Origin: Hyphomicrobiales bacterium
Lineage (GTDB): Bacteria; Pseudomonadota; Alphaproteobacteria; Rhizobiales; Aestuariivirgaceae
Reading direction: 5' to 3'
Length of the DNA stretch: 6,795 bases
Assembly: GCA_020029455.1 (NCBI GenBank)
Contig: JAIBJH010000147.1
Span: 1 to 6,795, forward strand
The position numbers and the translations under genes were made by a program. The stretch's first letter is position 1; every line of letters begins with the position of its first letter. Shown piece by piece: positions 1 to 6,251 of this stretch. The notes under the pieces were generated by a model. The model was not told the DNA's origin. It did no database searches and was given only the letters and a program-made list of their open reading frames with translations.

Positions 1-148
1 CCGTGAGCAGAACAAAAATGCGGTCGCCCGGATACTCCCATGTGTAAAGCTTCTTGAACTTGCCGACATTATCGACGCCCGCATTGGTGCGTGTATCCGC
101 GGCCATGACGAGGCCCTTATCCAGCAGCATTCCGACGCAATAGGTCAT
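1..148 (-). CDS. anbu: Anbu proteasome-type protease, N-terminal 49 residues (gene continues beyond the window)
   Basis: Anbu is the bacterial 'ancestral beta subunit' peptidase, an N-terminal-nucleophile hydrolase of the proteasome/HslV fold that acts in the cytoplasm as a self-compartmentalising ring. The visible sequence begins MTYCVGMLLD and carries the Anbu signature ADTRTNAGVDN at residues 17-27, then KFKK (30-33) and PGDRIFVLLT (40-49). By family knowledge the nucleophile is Thr2 after Met removal, with Asp18 and a lysine near 32-33 completing the active site; all are present. The ATG at 148 is fixed by the need for Thr at position 2. The start has no convincing Shine-Dalgarno, only GGACGGA further upstream. 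It lies 28 nt after the transglutaminase stop, in the same direction, as the last visible gene of a four-gene operon. The C-terminal part is off the left edge, so completeness cannot be judged. Confidence 0.93.
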   Translation of the reverse strand, partial: MTYCVGMLLDKGLVMAADTRTNAGVDNVGKFKKLYTWEYPGDRIFVLLT

Positions 149-176
149 CGAGGAGAATCCGTCCGTTTCAGCGCGC

Positions 177-986
177 TTACTGTTGCGAGATTTCCACGCT
201 GACTTCAACTGTCAGATGTTCCGGTGCCAAACCACCCCGGCGCGACCCTCTGACCGGCGCCACGGCCATGGCATCATGGCCCGCCGCCAGCCGCACATAG
301 GCCTCGGTCGGGCTTTGCCCGTTGGCCGCATCAAAACCGACCCACCCCAGATCCGGAACGGCGATTTCGGCCCAGGCATGGGCCGCCGAAGTCGAAACGC
401 CTACACCTGTCACGAGGTAGCCAGTCACATAGCGCGCTGGAATCCGCATGCGCCGCGCCAACGCCACCATGATATGCGCATGATCCTGGCAGACTCCCCT
501 TCTTTCGGCAAAGGCTTCCGCCGCAGTCGTATCGGCGTGGGATGTGCCGGTTTCATAGGCCACCCTCTCATGCACGGCCCGCATCAGTTCGTGGCCAAAC
601 TCCAAGGCCGGCTGTGCTGCATCGAATTGTCTGGCGAAAACTTCCATTTCTTCGCTCAGCGCAGTCAAGGGCGTTCGGCGCAGGAAAATCGCCTGGGGCA
701 CTTGCGCGGCAAGGCCCCGAACCATGCCGGCCGAATCCTCCGTCTCCACCTCGCCTTCGGAAATGATTTGCACCGACTCTGTATCGGGCACTGAAGTCAG
801 TAGATGCACCTTGTTGCCGTATCCATCGACGTAGCGCAGCGCACCTTCCATGCCCGGCGCGGTGATGGACCAGCTCAGCAGGCGCTGGCTTGCGAACTCG
901 GCAGGTTCCAGATGCAGCCGCTGCACAAGGTAGCCGGGAGGCCCATCATAGGAGTATTGCGTGGCATGGCGGATTCTCAGGCGCAT
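177..986 (-). CDS. Transglutaminase-like cysteine protease of the Anbu operon
   Basis: This 269-residue protein has the usual layout of bacterial transglutaminase-like proteins: a beta-rich N-terminal domain (about 1-85, beginning MRLRIRHATQYSYDGP) followed by a papain-like catalytic core. The catalytic triad is visible as Cys166 in RRGVCQDHAH, His203 in SAAHAWAE and Asp219 in GWVGFDAANG. Bacterial members are generally expected to act as peptidases or amide-bond transferases rather than classical protein cross-linkers. There is no signal peptide, so it is probably cytoplasmic. The open frame extends upstream to about 1319, but that part overlaps the alpha-E gene and looks non-native. The ATG at 986, four bases after the alpha-E stop, gives the family N-terminus. 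No strong Shine-Dalgarno precedes it, so translational coupling to alpha-E is likely. The gene is followed after 28 nt by Anbu. Confidence 0.93.
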   Translation of the reverse strand: MRLRIRHATQYSYDGPPGYLVQRLHLEPAEFASQRLLSWSITAPGMEGALRYVDGYGNKVHLLTSVPDTESVQIISEGEVETEDSAGMVRGLAAQVPQAIFLRRTPLTALSEEMEVFARQFDAAQPALEFGHELMRAVHERVAYETGTSHADTTAAEAFAERRGVCQDHAHIMVALARRMRIPARYVTGYLVTGVGVSTSAAHAWAEIAVPDLGWVGFDAANGQSPTEAYVRLAAGHDAMAVAPVRGSRRGGLAPEHLTVEVSVEISQQ

Positions 987-990
987 TGGC

Positions 991-1938
991 TCACGGGAAA
1001 TTATAGGTGCGCCCAATCTGCATTGAGAGCGCGTTGTTGGCGTTGATGAATTGCTGCAGATACTCGTGCAGCCCCGACTGGAAAATATCCTCCATGCGGC
1101 CATTCCGCAGCATCGAAAGAATTTCGCCCGCCTGCGTATGACAGGCATAGGTCTTGCCATGGAGCGCCGCAAGCCCGGAGAGCGCCGTGAAGATCCACTG
1201 ATAACTGAACAGCAGCGAGCGTGGCATCTCCTCGCGCAGGATAAGGAACTCTGCCACCAGCCAAGGCTTGTAGGCACTATCGCGATAAAACCAGCGATAA
1301 GCCCGGTGTGCCGAGACACTTCTCAAAATCTGCGCCCACTGATGCGCGTCAAGGTCGCTGCCGACATCGGTAGGCTTTGGCAGGAGGATGAAATACTTGA
1401 CATCAAGAATGCGCGCGGTGTTGTCGGCGCGCTCGATGAAATTGCCAAGCTGGCTGAAATAGTAGTTCTCATTGCGCAGCATGGTGCCAAGCACTGCGCC
1501 GCGAAAAGACATGGAGTGCTGCTTCACCCAGTCGAGAAAAACCGGAATGCGATCCTTGGTCATGTCCTGGGGCTTGATGGTGACAAGCTCATTCCACGTG
1601 GAATTGATGCTCTCCCACACATCGCGCGTGAGAGCTGTGCGCACCGCCCTCGCGTTGTTGCGGGCCGTGCGCACCACGGAGCGGATTGAAGTCGGGTTGT
1701 CCTCGTCAAATACAATGAAGTCGATGACTTTCTCCGCCGTCACCTCAGAGTGCTTCTGCAGATAGGGCTGCTCACAGGCAGAACTCAGCAGCGTCGAACG
1801 CCATTCATCGCGATGCCCTTCGATGCGCCCGGGCATCAGCGAAATACGGTGCCCGACTTCCAGAAGTCGGGCGAGATTTTCCGCTCGCTCCATGTAGCGC
1901 GACATCCAGAAGAGCGATGAGGCCGTGCGTCCGAGCAT
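991..1938 (-). CDS. Alpha-E domain protein (DUF403)
   Basis: A 315-residue all-helical protein of the alpha-E family, typical in length (about 310-320). The N-terminus MLGRTASSLFWMSRYMERAE is the family hallmark, and ERADNTARILDVKYF in the middle repeats the helix-with-RAxNxAR pattern. Its biochemical role is not established. It almost always sits beside a circularly permuted ATP-grasp protein, and comparative genomics has proposed that the pair acts in peptide or amide-bond synthesis. The frame could start at 1956, but the ATG at 1938 is chosen: it gives the family N-terminus, forms a TGATG overlap with the ATP-grasp stop and has a GGAGG Shine-Dalgarno four bases upstream. A perfect 10-bp inverted repeat lies inside the gene at residues 23-29 (see separate entry). 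The transglutaminase starts four bases after the stop. Confidence 0.93.
   Translation of the reverse strand: MLGRTASSLFWMSRYMERAENLARLLEVGHRISLMPGRIEGHRDEWRSTLLSSACEQPYLQKHSEVTAEKVIDFIVFDEDNPTSIRSVVRTARNNARAVRTALTRDVWESINSTWNELVTIKPQDMTKDRIPVFLDWVKQHSMSFRGAVLGTMLRNENYYFSQLGNFIERADNTARILDVKYFILLPKPTDVGSDLDAHQWAQILRSVSAHRAYRWFYRDSAYKPWLVAEFLILREEMPRSLLFSYQWIFTALSGLAALHGKTYACHTQAGEILSMLRNGRMEDIFQSGLHEYLQQFINANNALSMQIGRTYNFP
1851..1872. repeat. Perfect 10-bp inverted repeat inside the alpha-E gene
   Basis: GCCCGACTTC at 1851-1860 is followed, after CA, by its exact reverse complement GAAGTCGGGC at 1863-1872. As RNA this would form at least a 9-bp GC-rich stem with a four-base loop, about 70-90 nt after the alpha-E start codon. 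It encodes ARLLEVG, a normal family segment, so the symmetry may be incidental to the coding. No U-run follows on the minus strand, so it is not a terminator of this operon. A weaker 7-bp repeat (GATGCCC 1812-1818, GGGCATC 1831-1837) lies just downstream in the gene. Confidence 0.6.
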
Positions 1939-3353
1939 CAGTCCTCCAGCACCCACGTATCTTTCGTGCCGCCGCCCTGGCTGGAGTTCACGACGAGCGA
2001 ACCTTTCTTGAGCGCAACGCGCGTGAGACCGCCGGGCGTGATGCGAACGCGGTCACCTGAAAGCACGAATGGCCGCAAGTCCACATGGCGCGGCGCAATG
2101 CCAGAGGCCGTGAATGTCGGCACCGCGGATAATGCCAATGTCGGCTGCGCAATATAGTTATCTGGTCTTGCTTTCAGCTTGGCGCGGAATGCCTCGATCT
2201 CCCGCTTTGAAGATGTGGGGCCAACCAGCATGCCATAGCCGCCAGACCCATGGACTTCCTTGACCACCAGTTCGCTGAGGTGCTCGAGGACATATTGCAG
2301 CGACTTGGTCTCGCTGCAACGCCAGGTCTTCACATTCTTGAGCAACGGCTTCTCACCGGTATAGAACTCGATCACCTCCGGAATATAGGTATAGACACCC
2401 TTGTCGTCTGCAATGCCGGAGCCTGGTGCATTGACGATGGTGACACGGCCCGCGCGATAGACATCGAATATGCCGGGAACGCCAATGCCGGAATCCGGCT
2501 TAAACGTCAGCGGATCGAGGAAAGCGTCATCGATCCTGCGATAAACCACATCAACCCGCTGCGGCGCCTGCGTGGTCCGCATGTAGAGAAAGCCATCTTG
2601 CACAAAAAGGTCGCTGCCCTCGCAAAGCTCCGCTCCCATTTCATCTGCCAGGAACGCGTGTTCGAAGAAGGCGGAGTTGTGGATGCCGGGCGTCAGCACG
2701 ACGATGGTGGGCTCGCCCTTGCAAGCCGGTGGCGCAACACTTTCCAGTGTTGAGCGCAGCATCGCCGGATAATTCTCAACCGGCGCCACCCGCTGGCGCA
2801 GGAACAGTTCCGGAAAGAGATGCATCATCGTTTCGCGGTCCTCCAGCATGTAAGAAACGCCGGAGGGCGTGCGGCAATTGTCCTCAAGAACATAAAACTC
2901 ATTCTCCGAGATGCGCACAATGTCGATGCCGATCACATGGGCATAGATGCCGCGCGCCGGATCGACACCCACCATTTCCGGGACGAAGGCCGCATTGTTG
3001 ATGATGATGTCCTGCGGCACGCGCCCAGCCCGAAGGATTTCCTGCCGGTGGTAGATGTCGTGGATAAAGGCGTTGAGGGCCCTCACGCGCTGTTCGATTC
3101 CGGCCGTGAGCCTGCGCCACTCGGAGGCCGCAAAGACGCGCGGCACAATATCAAAAGGTATCAGCCGCTCCGAGGCTTCGTTGTTGCCATAGACAGCAAA
3201 GGTGATGCCTTGCCTGCGGAAGCGTGCCTCCGCTTCGCGCGTGGCCCGCTCGACATCTTTTTTCTTCAGCGTCCCGAGCCACTCATCAATGCGTAGGTAA
3301 GGGCTTCTTACCTGTTCGGCCTTGTCGTGCATTTCATTGAAAATGGCGGCCAT
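1938..3353 (-). CDS. Circularly permuted ATP-grasp protein (DUF404/DUF407 type) of the Anbu operon
   Basis: A 471-residue protein of the circularly permuted ATP-grasp family, distantly related to glutathionylspermidine synthase and full length for the family. Recognisable blocks in order are VLEDNCRTPSG (155-165), VYRRIDDAFLDPL (270-282), NAPGSGIADDKGVYTYIPEV (308-327), VKEVHGSGGYGMLVGP (364-379, probable nucleotide-binding loop), YIAQPTLALS (400-409), DLRPFV (425-430) and NSSQGGGTKDTWVL (456-469). By family knowledge ATP-grasp enzymes couple ATP hydrolysis to joining a carboxylate and an amine via an acyl phosphate; the substrate here is unknown. It is the first gene of the operon, with 273 bases between it and the upstream GST gene. 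The ATG at 3353 has only a weak GGGA-type ribosome site; Met8 is an alternative start without a better one. Its stop overlaps the alpha-E start as TGATG. Confidence 0.93.
   Translation of the reverse strand: MAAIFNEMHDKAEQVRSPYLRIDEWLGTLKKKDVERATREAEARFRRQGITFAVYGNNEASERLIPFDIVPRVFAASEWRRLTAGIEQRVRALNAFIHDIYHRQEILRAGRVPQDIIINNAAFVPEMVGVDPARGIYAHVIGIDIVRISENEFYVLEDNCRTPSGVSYMLEDRETMMHLFPELFLRQRVAPVENYPAMLRSTLESVAPPACKGEPTIVVLTPGIHNSAFFEHAFLADEMGAELCEGSDLFVQDGFLYMRTTQAPQRVDVVYRRIDDAFLDPLTFKPDSGIGVPGIFDVYRAGRVTIVNAPGSGIADDKGVYTYIPEVIEFYTGEKPLLKNVKTWRCSETKSLQYVLEHLSELVVKEVHGSGGYGMLVGPTSSKREIEAFRAKLKARPDNYIAQPTLALSAVPTFTASGIAPRHVDLRPFVLSGDRVRITPGGLTRVALKKGSLVVNSSQGGGTKDTWVLED
1943..1947 (-). promoter_or_regulatory. 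Ribosome binding site deciding the alpha-E start
   Basis: GGAGG lies four bases before the ATG at 1938 and inside the last codons of the ATP-grasp gene. It supports the start at 1938 over the upstream in-frame ATG at 1956, which would place GGAGG inside the coding sequence. Confidence 0.75.
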
Positions 3354-3420
3354 GTCTGTGTCCCGGACAAGCAGCTTGCCGCAGCATTACGCACCGTTCA
3401 ACACCAGACACAATCGCCAC

Positions 3421-3460
3421 GGTGAATCATAAAGAATAGGAATTTCAAATATTTACAAAT
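3421..3460 (-). promoter_or_regulatory. AT-rich putative promoter region of the Anbu operon
   Basis: The 273-base gap between the two units contains one clearly AT-rich block, about 70-110 bases upstream of the ATP-grasp start. On the minus strand it holds a TATGAT hexamer (3431 to 3426) resembling a -10 box, and TTGTAA and TTGAAA hexamers upstream, but their spacings to TATGAT (21 and 11 bases) are not standard for sigma-70. The location and composition fit a promoter; the exact boxes are not resolved. Between it and the start codon is a short symmetric sequence, TGTCC-C-GGACA (3359-3369), too small to call an operator. From 3461 to 3572 I see nothing recognisable. Confidence 0.3.
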
Positions 3461-3572
3461 CGACCTTGAATCTTCATCGCAACTTCGTTTGGAGCCATTC
3501 CCCGCGATCGCTGCATAGCCTTTGCTCATTGCCTCGCCATATCGCCCAAGAATTAGTCAGCAGACAATAAAG

Positions 3573-3606
3573 TTTGGACCGAAGGATCAGCAACCTCCGG
3601 TCCAAA
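3573..3606 (-). terminator. Rho-independent-type terminator after the GST gene
   Basis: The arms at 3573-3585 and 3594-3606 form a 13-bp stem with an 8-base loop, 20 bases past the GST stop codon. On the minus-strand transcript the single irregular position is a G-U wobble, so the stem is continuous. On the plus-strand transcript the same position is an A-C mismatch. The minus-strand RNA continues with CUUUAUUGU, a moderately U-rich tail. Both the pairing and the tail therefore point to termination of the upstream operon, separating it from the Anbu operon. Confidence 0.78.
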
Positions 3607-3626
3607 ATCATCGGTGTGGCGGAATG

Positions 3627-4319
3627 CTACTTTGCCTGCGATCTCACATGGGCGATGTAACCGCGCACATCCGCAGCCGGTTCGGCATAGGCCTTGCCCA
3701 GTGCCTTTTCCATGTTGGCCATGTAAGTCTTGGCCCAAGCCGGGAGGTCGTAGTCGACCACATTGAGGAACTCCAAGGTCGCGGCGAGGCGAATGTCCGC
3801 AATGGAAGGCTTAGCTCCGCCAATGAACTTGCCACCGCCCATGAAGAACTTGTGGAACACGTCCAACGGCTCGGCAATTGCAGCCTTAGCAGCCGCCTGT
3901 GCTTCCGCCTTGTGAGAGGCATCAAGGTTTGAAGAACCCACTTCACCCGCATACTGCGCAAAGCCCAGCACCGGATAGGTGGCGCGCGCCACCAGTGGAT
4001 AGAGCGTGCCGATGAGATAGAACATGGCGCTGTCGATCATGGCCCGCTTGGCAGCCGCCTTCGGGTAGAAGCGGGTAAGCCCATGCTTGTTCGAAAGATA
4101 CTGCATGATGGCGCAGCTTTCCCAGATCACGCCGTTGGGCAACCCCTTCATCTCGATCATGGGTGTCATGTGCGCCGGGTTCTTCTTGAGATATTCTGGG
4201 CTCCTCGTCTTTCCCCATGCATCGTCCTCGACAAATTTGAGCTTTGCCGCCCGCACAAAGACCCGCGCTGCCATGTTGTTGACGCTTGGTTTCAGGATAT
4301 GAAGTTTAAGTTCAGCCAT
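3627..4319 (-). CDS. Glutathione S-transferase family protein
   Basis: A 230-residue cytosolic GST with the two expected domains. The thioredoxin-like N-terminal half (about 1-80) contains the cis-proline segment AHMTPMIEM (Pro53) and the glutathione-binding Glu67-Ser68 pair in IWESCAIMQYL. The helical C-terminal half (about 90-230) carries the N-capping box PSIAD (Ser172 to Asp175). The catalytic position near the N-terminus reads KPSVNN, so Ser12 or an Asn would take the role that Tyr, Ser or Cys plays in other classes. The family conjugates, reduces or isomerises electrophiles with glutathione; the substrate here is unknown. The ATG at 4319 is chosen because GAGGGAG lies seven bases upstream and the family N-terminus begins there, although the frame runs further up to 4394. 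It is the last gene of the upstream operon, 25 bases after the VOC gene and before a hairpin terminator. Confidence 0.9.
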   Translation of the reverse strand: MAELKLHILKPSVNNMAARVFVRAAKLKFVEDDAWGKTRSPEYLKKNPAHMTPMIEMKGLPNGVIWESCAIMQYLSNKHGLTRFYPKAAAKRAMIDSAMFYLIGTLYPLVARATYPVLGFAQYAGEVGSSNLDASHKAEAQAAAKAAIAEPLDVFHKFFMGGGKFIGGAKPSIADIRLAATLEFLNVVDYDLPAWAKTYMANMEKALGKAYAEPAADVRGYIAHVRSQAK

Positions 4320-4326
4320 GATGTTT

Positions 4327-4333
4327 CTCCCTC
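4327..4333 (-). promoter_or_regulatory. Ribosome binding site of the GST gene
   Basis: GAGGGAG sits seven bases before the ATG at 4319, within the 25-base gap to the VOC gene. It is the best Shine-Dalgarno of the upstream operon and rules against the longer in-frame extension of the GST. Confidence 0.75.
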
Positions 4334-4344
4334 TTAGGCTTGCT

Positions 4345-4950
4345 TTATGATTTGAACGGATTCTTGGGACTGCGGTCCGATGATAGGGAACCACTGCGGC
4401 GCGTGGTCAGGCGCTCAATGGCTTCCGCGATATGAATTTCCTGGATGTTGTAGTCCTTCGCTTCCACGCGAATCTTGTGGGCCTCGTGAATGACTTCAAC
4501 ATGGGTGAAGCCGGTCGGCGGCTCGAAGGTATAGCAGGCAAGCTCGATCAGCAAACCGAGCGGTTCCGTAAAATAGATGGAATTAAAGATTCCCCTGGGC
4601 CTTACACCCGTGTGCTTGATGCCGCGCACATCCAGCCTTTCGATGGCTTGCAAAAACATCGCCTGCGAAACGGAAAAAGCAATGTGGTGCACGCATCCGG
4701 GTTCTGTCGGTGTCCGGCGCGGGTCGGCCTTGCGTCCTTCATCGGTGAAAATAGTGATGAGCCTGCCGTCTCCCGGATCGAAGTACAAGTGGCTTTCCGA
4801 GGCCTTGTCCAGGTTCGGCTGCTCAAACACAAAGGGCATGCCCAGAACGCCCTCCCAGAAGTCGATGGAGGTTTGCCGGTCCGCTCCCGTGAGCGTTATG
4901 TGGTGCAGGGCCTGTACCTGGATTTTCTTCAGAGTCACGTGTCTCTCCAT
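4345..4950 (-). CDS. VOC superfamily protein (glyoxalase / extradiol dioxygenase fold)
   Basis: A 201-residue protein of the vicinal oxygen chelate superfamily, with two beta-alpha-beta-beta-beta modules. Counting from the ATG at 4950, the likely metal ligands are His17 in LHHITLTG, His89 in CVHHIAFSV and Glu136 in GLLIELACY. Members bind Fe, Mn, Zn or Ni and act as lyases, ring-cleaving dioxygenases, epimerases or fosfomycin-type transferases; the exact reaction cannot be read from the sequence. An unusually long, polar C-terminal tail (about 142-201) follows the last strand. The ATG overlaps the ligase stop as TGATG but has no Shine-Dalgarno. A GTG at 4938, four codons in, is preceded by GGAGAG four bases upstream and may be the true start, giving 197 residues. 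The GST gene follows after 25 bases. Confidence 0.87.
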   Translation of the reverse strand: MERHVTLKKIQVQALHHITLTGADRQTSIDFWEGVLGMPFVFEQPNLDKASESHLYFDPGDGRLITIFTDEGRKADPRRTPTEPGCVHHIAFSVSQAMFLQAIERLDVRGIKHTGVRPRGIFNSIYFTEPLGLLIELACYTFEPPTGFTHVEVIHEAHKIRVEAKDYNIQEIHIAEAIERLTTRRSGSLSSDRSPKNPFKS

Positions 4951-6251
4951 CACTGACTGACAAGTTTCGATTTGTATTCGCTGCGGGGCAATACCCCGAA
5001 GGGCACCAATGAAATCTCTGTCTGCACAACAAGGACGGCCCTGAGCCGCGCCCGAATGTCTTCGGCCAGTTGGTCGCCGGGGGCAGTGTCTTTGGAAAGC
5101 TCAATCAAAAGAGGCAGCGGCGGCTCCTGCTTTACGCCCTTTTGCTTCAGCTTGACCAGCATATTGCCGCTGACCGCCGGCGCAAACTGGCTGACGACCT
5201 CGCGGATGGCCGAAGGGAAAACATTGACCCCACGCACGATCAGCATGTCATCGGTCCGCCCGATGCAGCGCACCCTGGGCGCCGTCCGCCCGCAATTGCA
5301 GGGGCTGGTCCAGACCTGCACATGGTCCCGTGTCCTGAAGCGCAACAGCGGCGCGGCGCGATGCTGAAGATGTGTGAGAACCAGTTCTCCTGACGCACCA
5401 TCCGCCATGGCGATGCTTTCGCCTGTCGCCGGGTCGATGAGCTCGGCATGAACAAATCCCCGTGCACCCAGGTGCATGCCGCATTGATGTTCACACTCGC
5501 CCCACAGTGAAATGCCGATGTCGCCAATACCCATGGCTTCGGTTACGCGGGCGCCCCAGCCTTTTTCCAGTCTCTCGCGGAAGGAAGGCTCTCCCCCGCC
5601 TGGCTCTCCGGCAACCAGCACCCTCTTCACAGTTGAGCCCGCGAGATCGAAATTCCTCTCCGCCGCCCATTCTATGAGATAGGCCGCATAAGACGGCGTA
5701 AGAACCGCCGCTTCAGGTTTCAGAAGTTCGATGGCCTTGACCAGCCGTTCCGTATTTCCCGTGCCGACGGGAATGTGGCATAGCCCGATCTTGTCCATGG
5801 ACCCGAGCGCCGCGCCGGCAACAAATGGCCCCGCATTATAGGTGGAGACAATGCGCTGACCCGCCGTGATGCCCGACGCGGCATAGCTGCGCGCCGAACC
5901 GGTGATCCAATTGTCAAGGTCAGTCTGCGTGAGAGGAATATAGCTCGGCGTGCCTGTCGTTCCGCTTGTGGAATAGATTCGGACTATTTCTTCCCTTTTG
6001 GCGCACAGATGCGTGCCGATGGGATTGTCCGGCGTGCAGCTCGCACGGAGTTCGCTCTTTTCCGTGAAGGGCAGCGAGGCAATGCTGGCGAGCCCGCCTG
6101 CATCAGCCGCACTCGAAACGCCCGCCTTGCCCAGCTTGTCTCTGTAGAATTGCGAGCGCTCGAAGAGATGGGCCACCTGGCTGCGATAGTGCCCATCATC
6201 AATCGCAGACTGTTCGCGCCACGGCAGCGATTCTATTTCAGGCGCAAGCAT
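4950..6251 (-). CDS. Phenylacetate-CoA ligase-like adenylate-forming enzyme (PaaK family)
   Basis: A 433-residue acyl-adenylate/CoA ligase of the PaaK type, full length for that family. It should activate a carboxylic acid with ATP and join it to CoA in the cytoplasm. Visible motifs are the phosphate-binding loop STSGTTGTP (94-102), TEAMGIGDIG (237-246), RFRTRDH (304-310, ribose-binding Asp309), the family block GRTDDMLIVRGVNVFP (331-346) and the C-terminal LPRSEYKSK (421-429), whose Lys427 or Lys429 would be the adenylation lysine. Cys/His clusters ECEHQCGMH (252-260) and CNCG (318-321) could form a metal site. The substrate is unknown; an aromatic acid is only a guess from PaaK. The ATG at 6251 overlaps the preceding stop as TGATG and gives the family-like start APEIESLPWREQ. 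No good Shine-Dalgarno is seen, so coupling is likely. Its stop overlaps the VOC start in the same way. Confidence 0.92.
   Translation of the reverse strand: MLAPEIESLPWREQSAIDDGHYRSQVAHLFERSQFYRDKLGKAGVSSAADAGGLASIASLPFTEKSELRASCTPDNPIGTHLCAKREEIVRIYSTSGTTGTPSYIPLTQTDLDNWITGSARSYAASGITAGQRIVSTYNAGPFVAGAALGSMDKIGLCHIPVGTGNTERLVKAIELLKPEAAVLTPSYAAYLIEWAAERNFDLAGSTVKRVLVAGEPGGGEPSFRERLEKGWGARVTEAMGIGDIGISLWGECEHQCGMHLGARGFVHAELIDPATGESIAMADGASGELVLTHLQHRAAPLLRFRTRDHVQVWTSPCNCGRTAPRVRCIGRTDDMLIVRGVNVFPSAIREVVSQFAPAVSGNMLVKLKQKGVKQEPPLPLLIELSKDTAPGDQLAEDIRARLRAVLVVQTEISLVPFGVLPRSEYKSKLVSQ

Noticed and set aside
183..794. Plus-strand open frame of 203 codons opposite the transglutaminase gene
   Set aside because: It is antisense to a gene with an intact catalytic triad, shows no family motif and is rich in Arg, His and Pro as expected of a shadow frame in GC-rich DNA.
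987..1319. N-terminal extension of the transglutaminase frame by 111 residues
   Set aside because: It overlaps the alpha-E gene in another frame, has a Cys/Arg/Ser-rich non-native composition, and the family N-terminus begins exactly at the ATG at 986.
2250..2753. Plus-strand open frame of 167 codons opposite the ATP-grasp gene
   Set aside because: It lies wholly antisense to conserved ATP-grasp blocks, and its codon-phase composition is that of a mirror of the real gene.
3359..3369. TGTCC-C-GGACA symmetric sequence just upstream of the ATP-grasp start
   Set aside because: Five-base arms with a single copy are too short to call an operator; noted only as context for the promoter region.
3504..3511. 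GCGATCGC palindrome in the intergenic gap
   Set aside because: A single 8-base copy with no neighbours of the same kind is explained by chance in GC-rich DNA; the cyanobacterial HIP1 repeat does not apply here.
3522..3932. Plus-strand open frame starting in the intergenic gap
   Set aside because: Most of it is antisense to the GST gene and it runs through the terminator hairpin; no recognisable protein features.
4432..4956. Plus-strand open frame of 174 codons opposite the VOC gene
   Set aside because: Antisense to a recognised VOC protein; no motif of its own and no ribosome site noticed.
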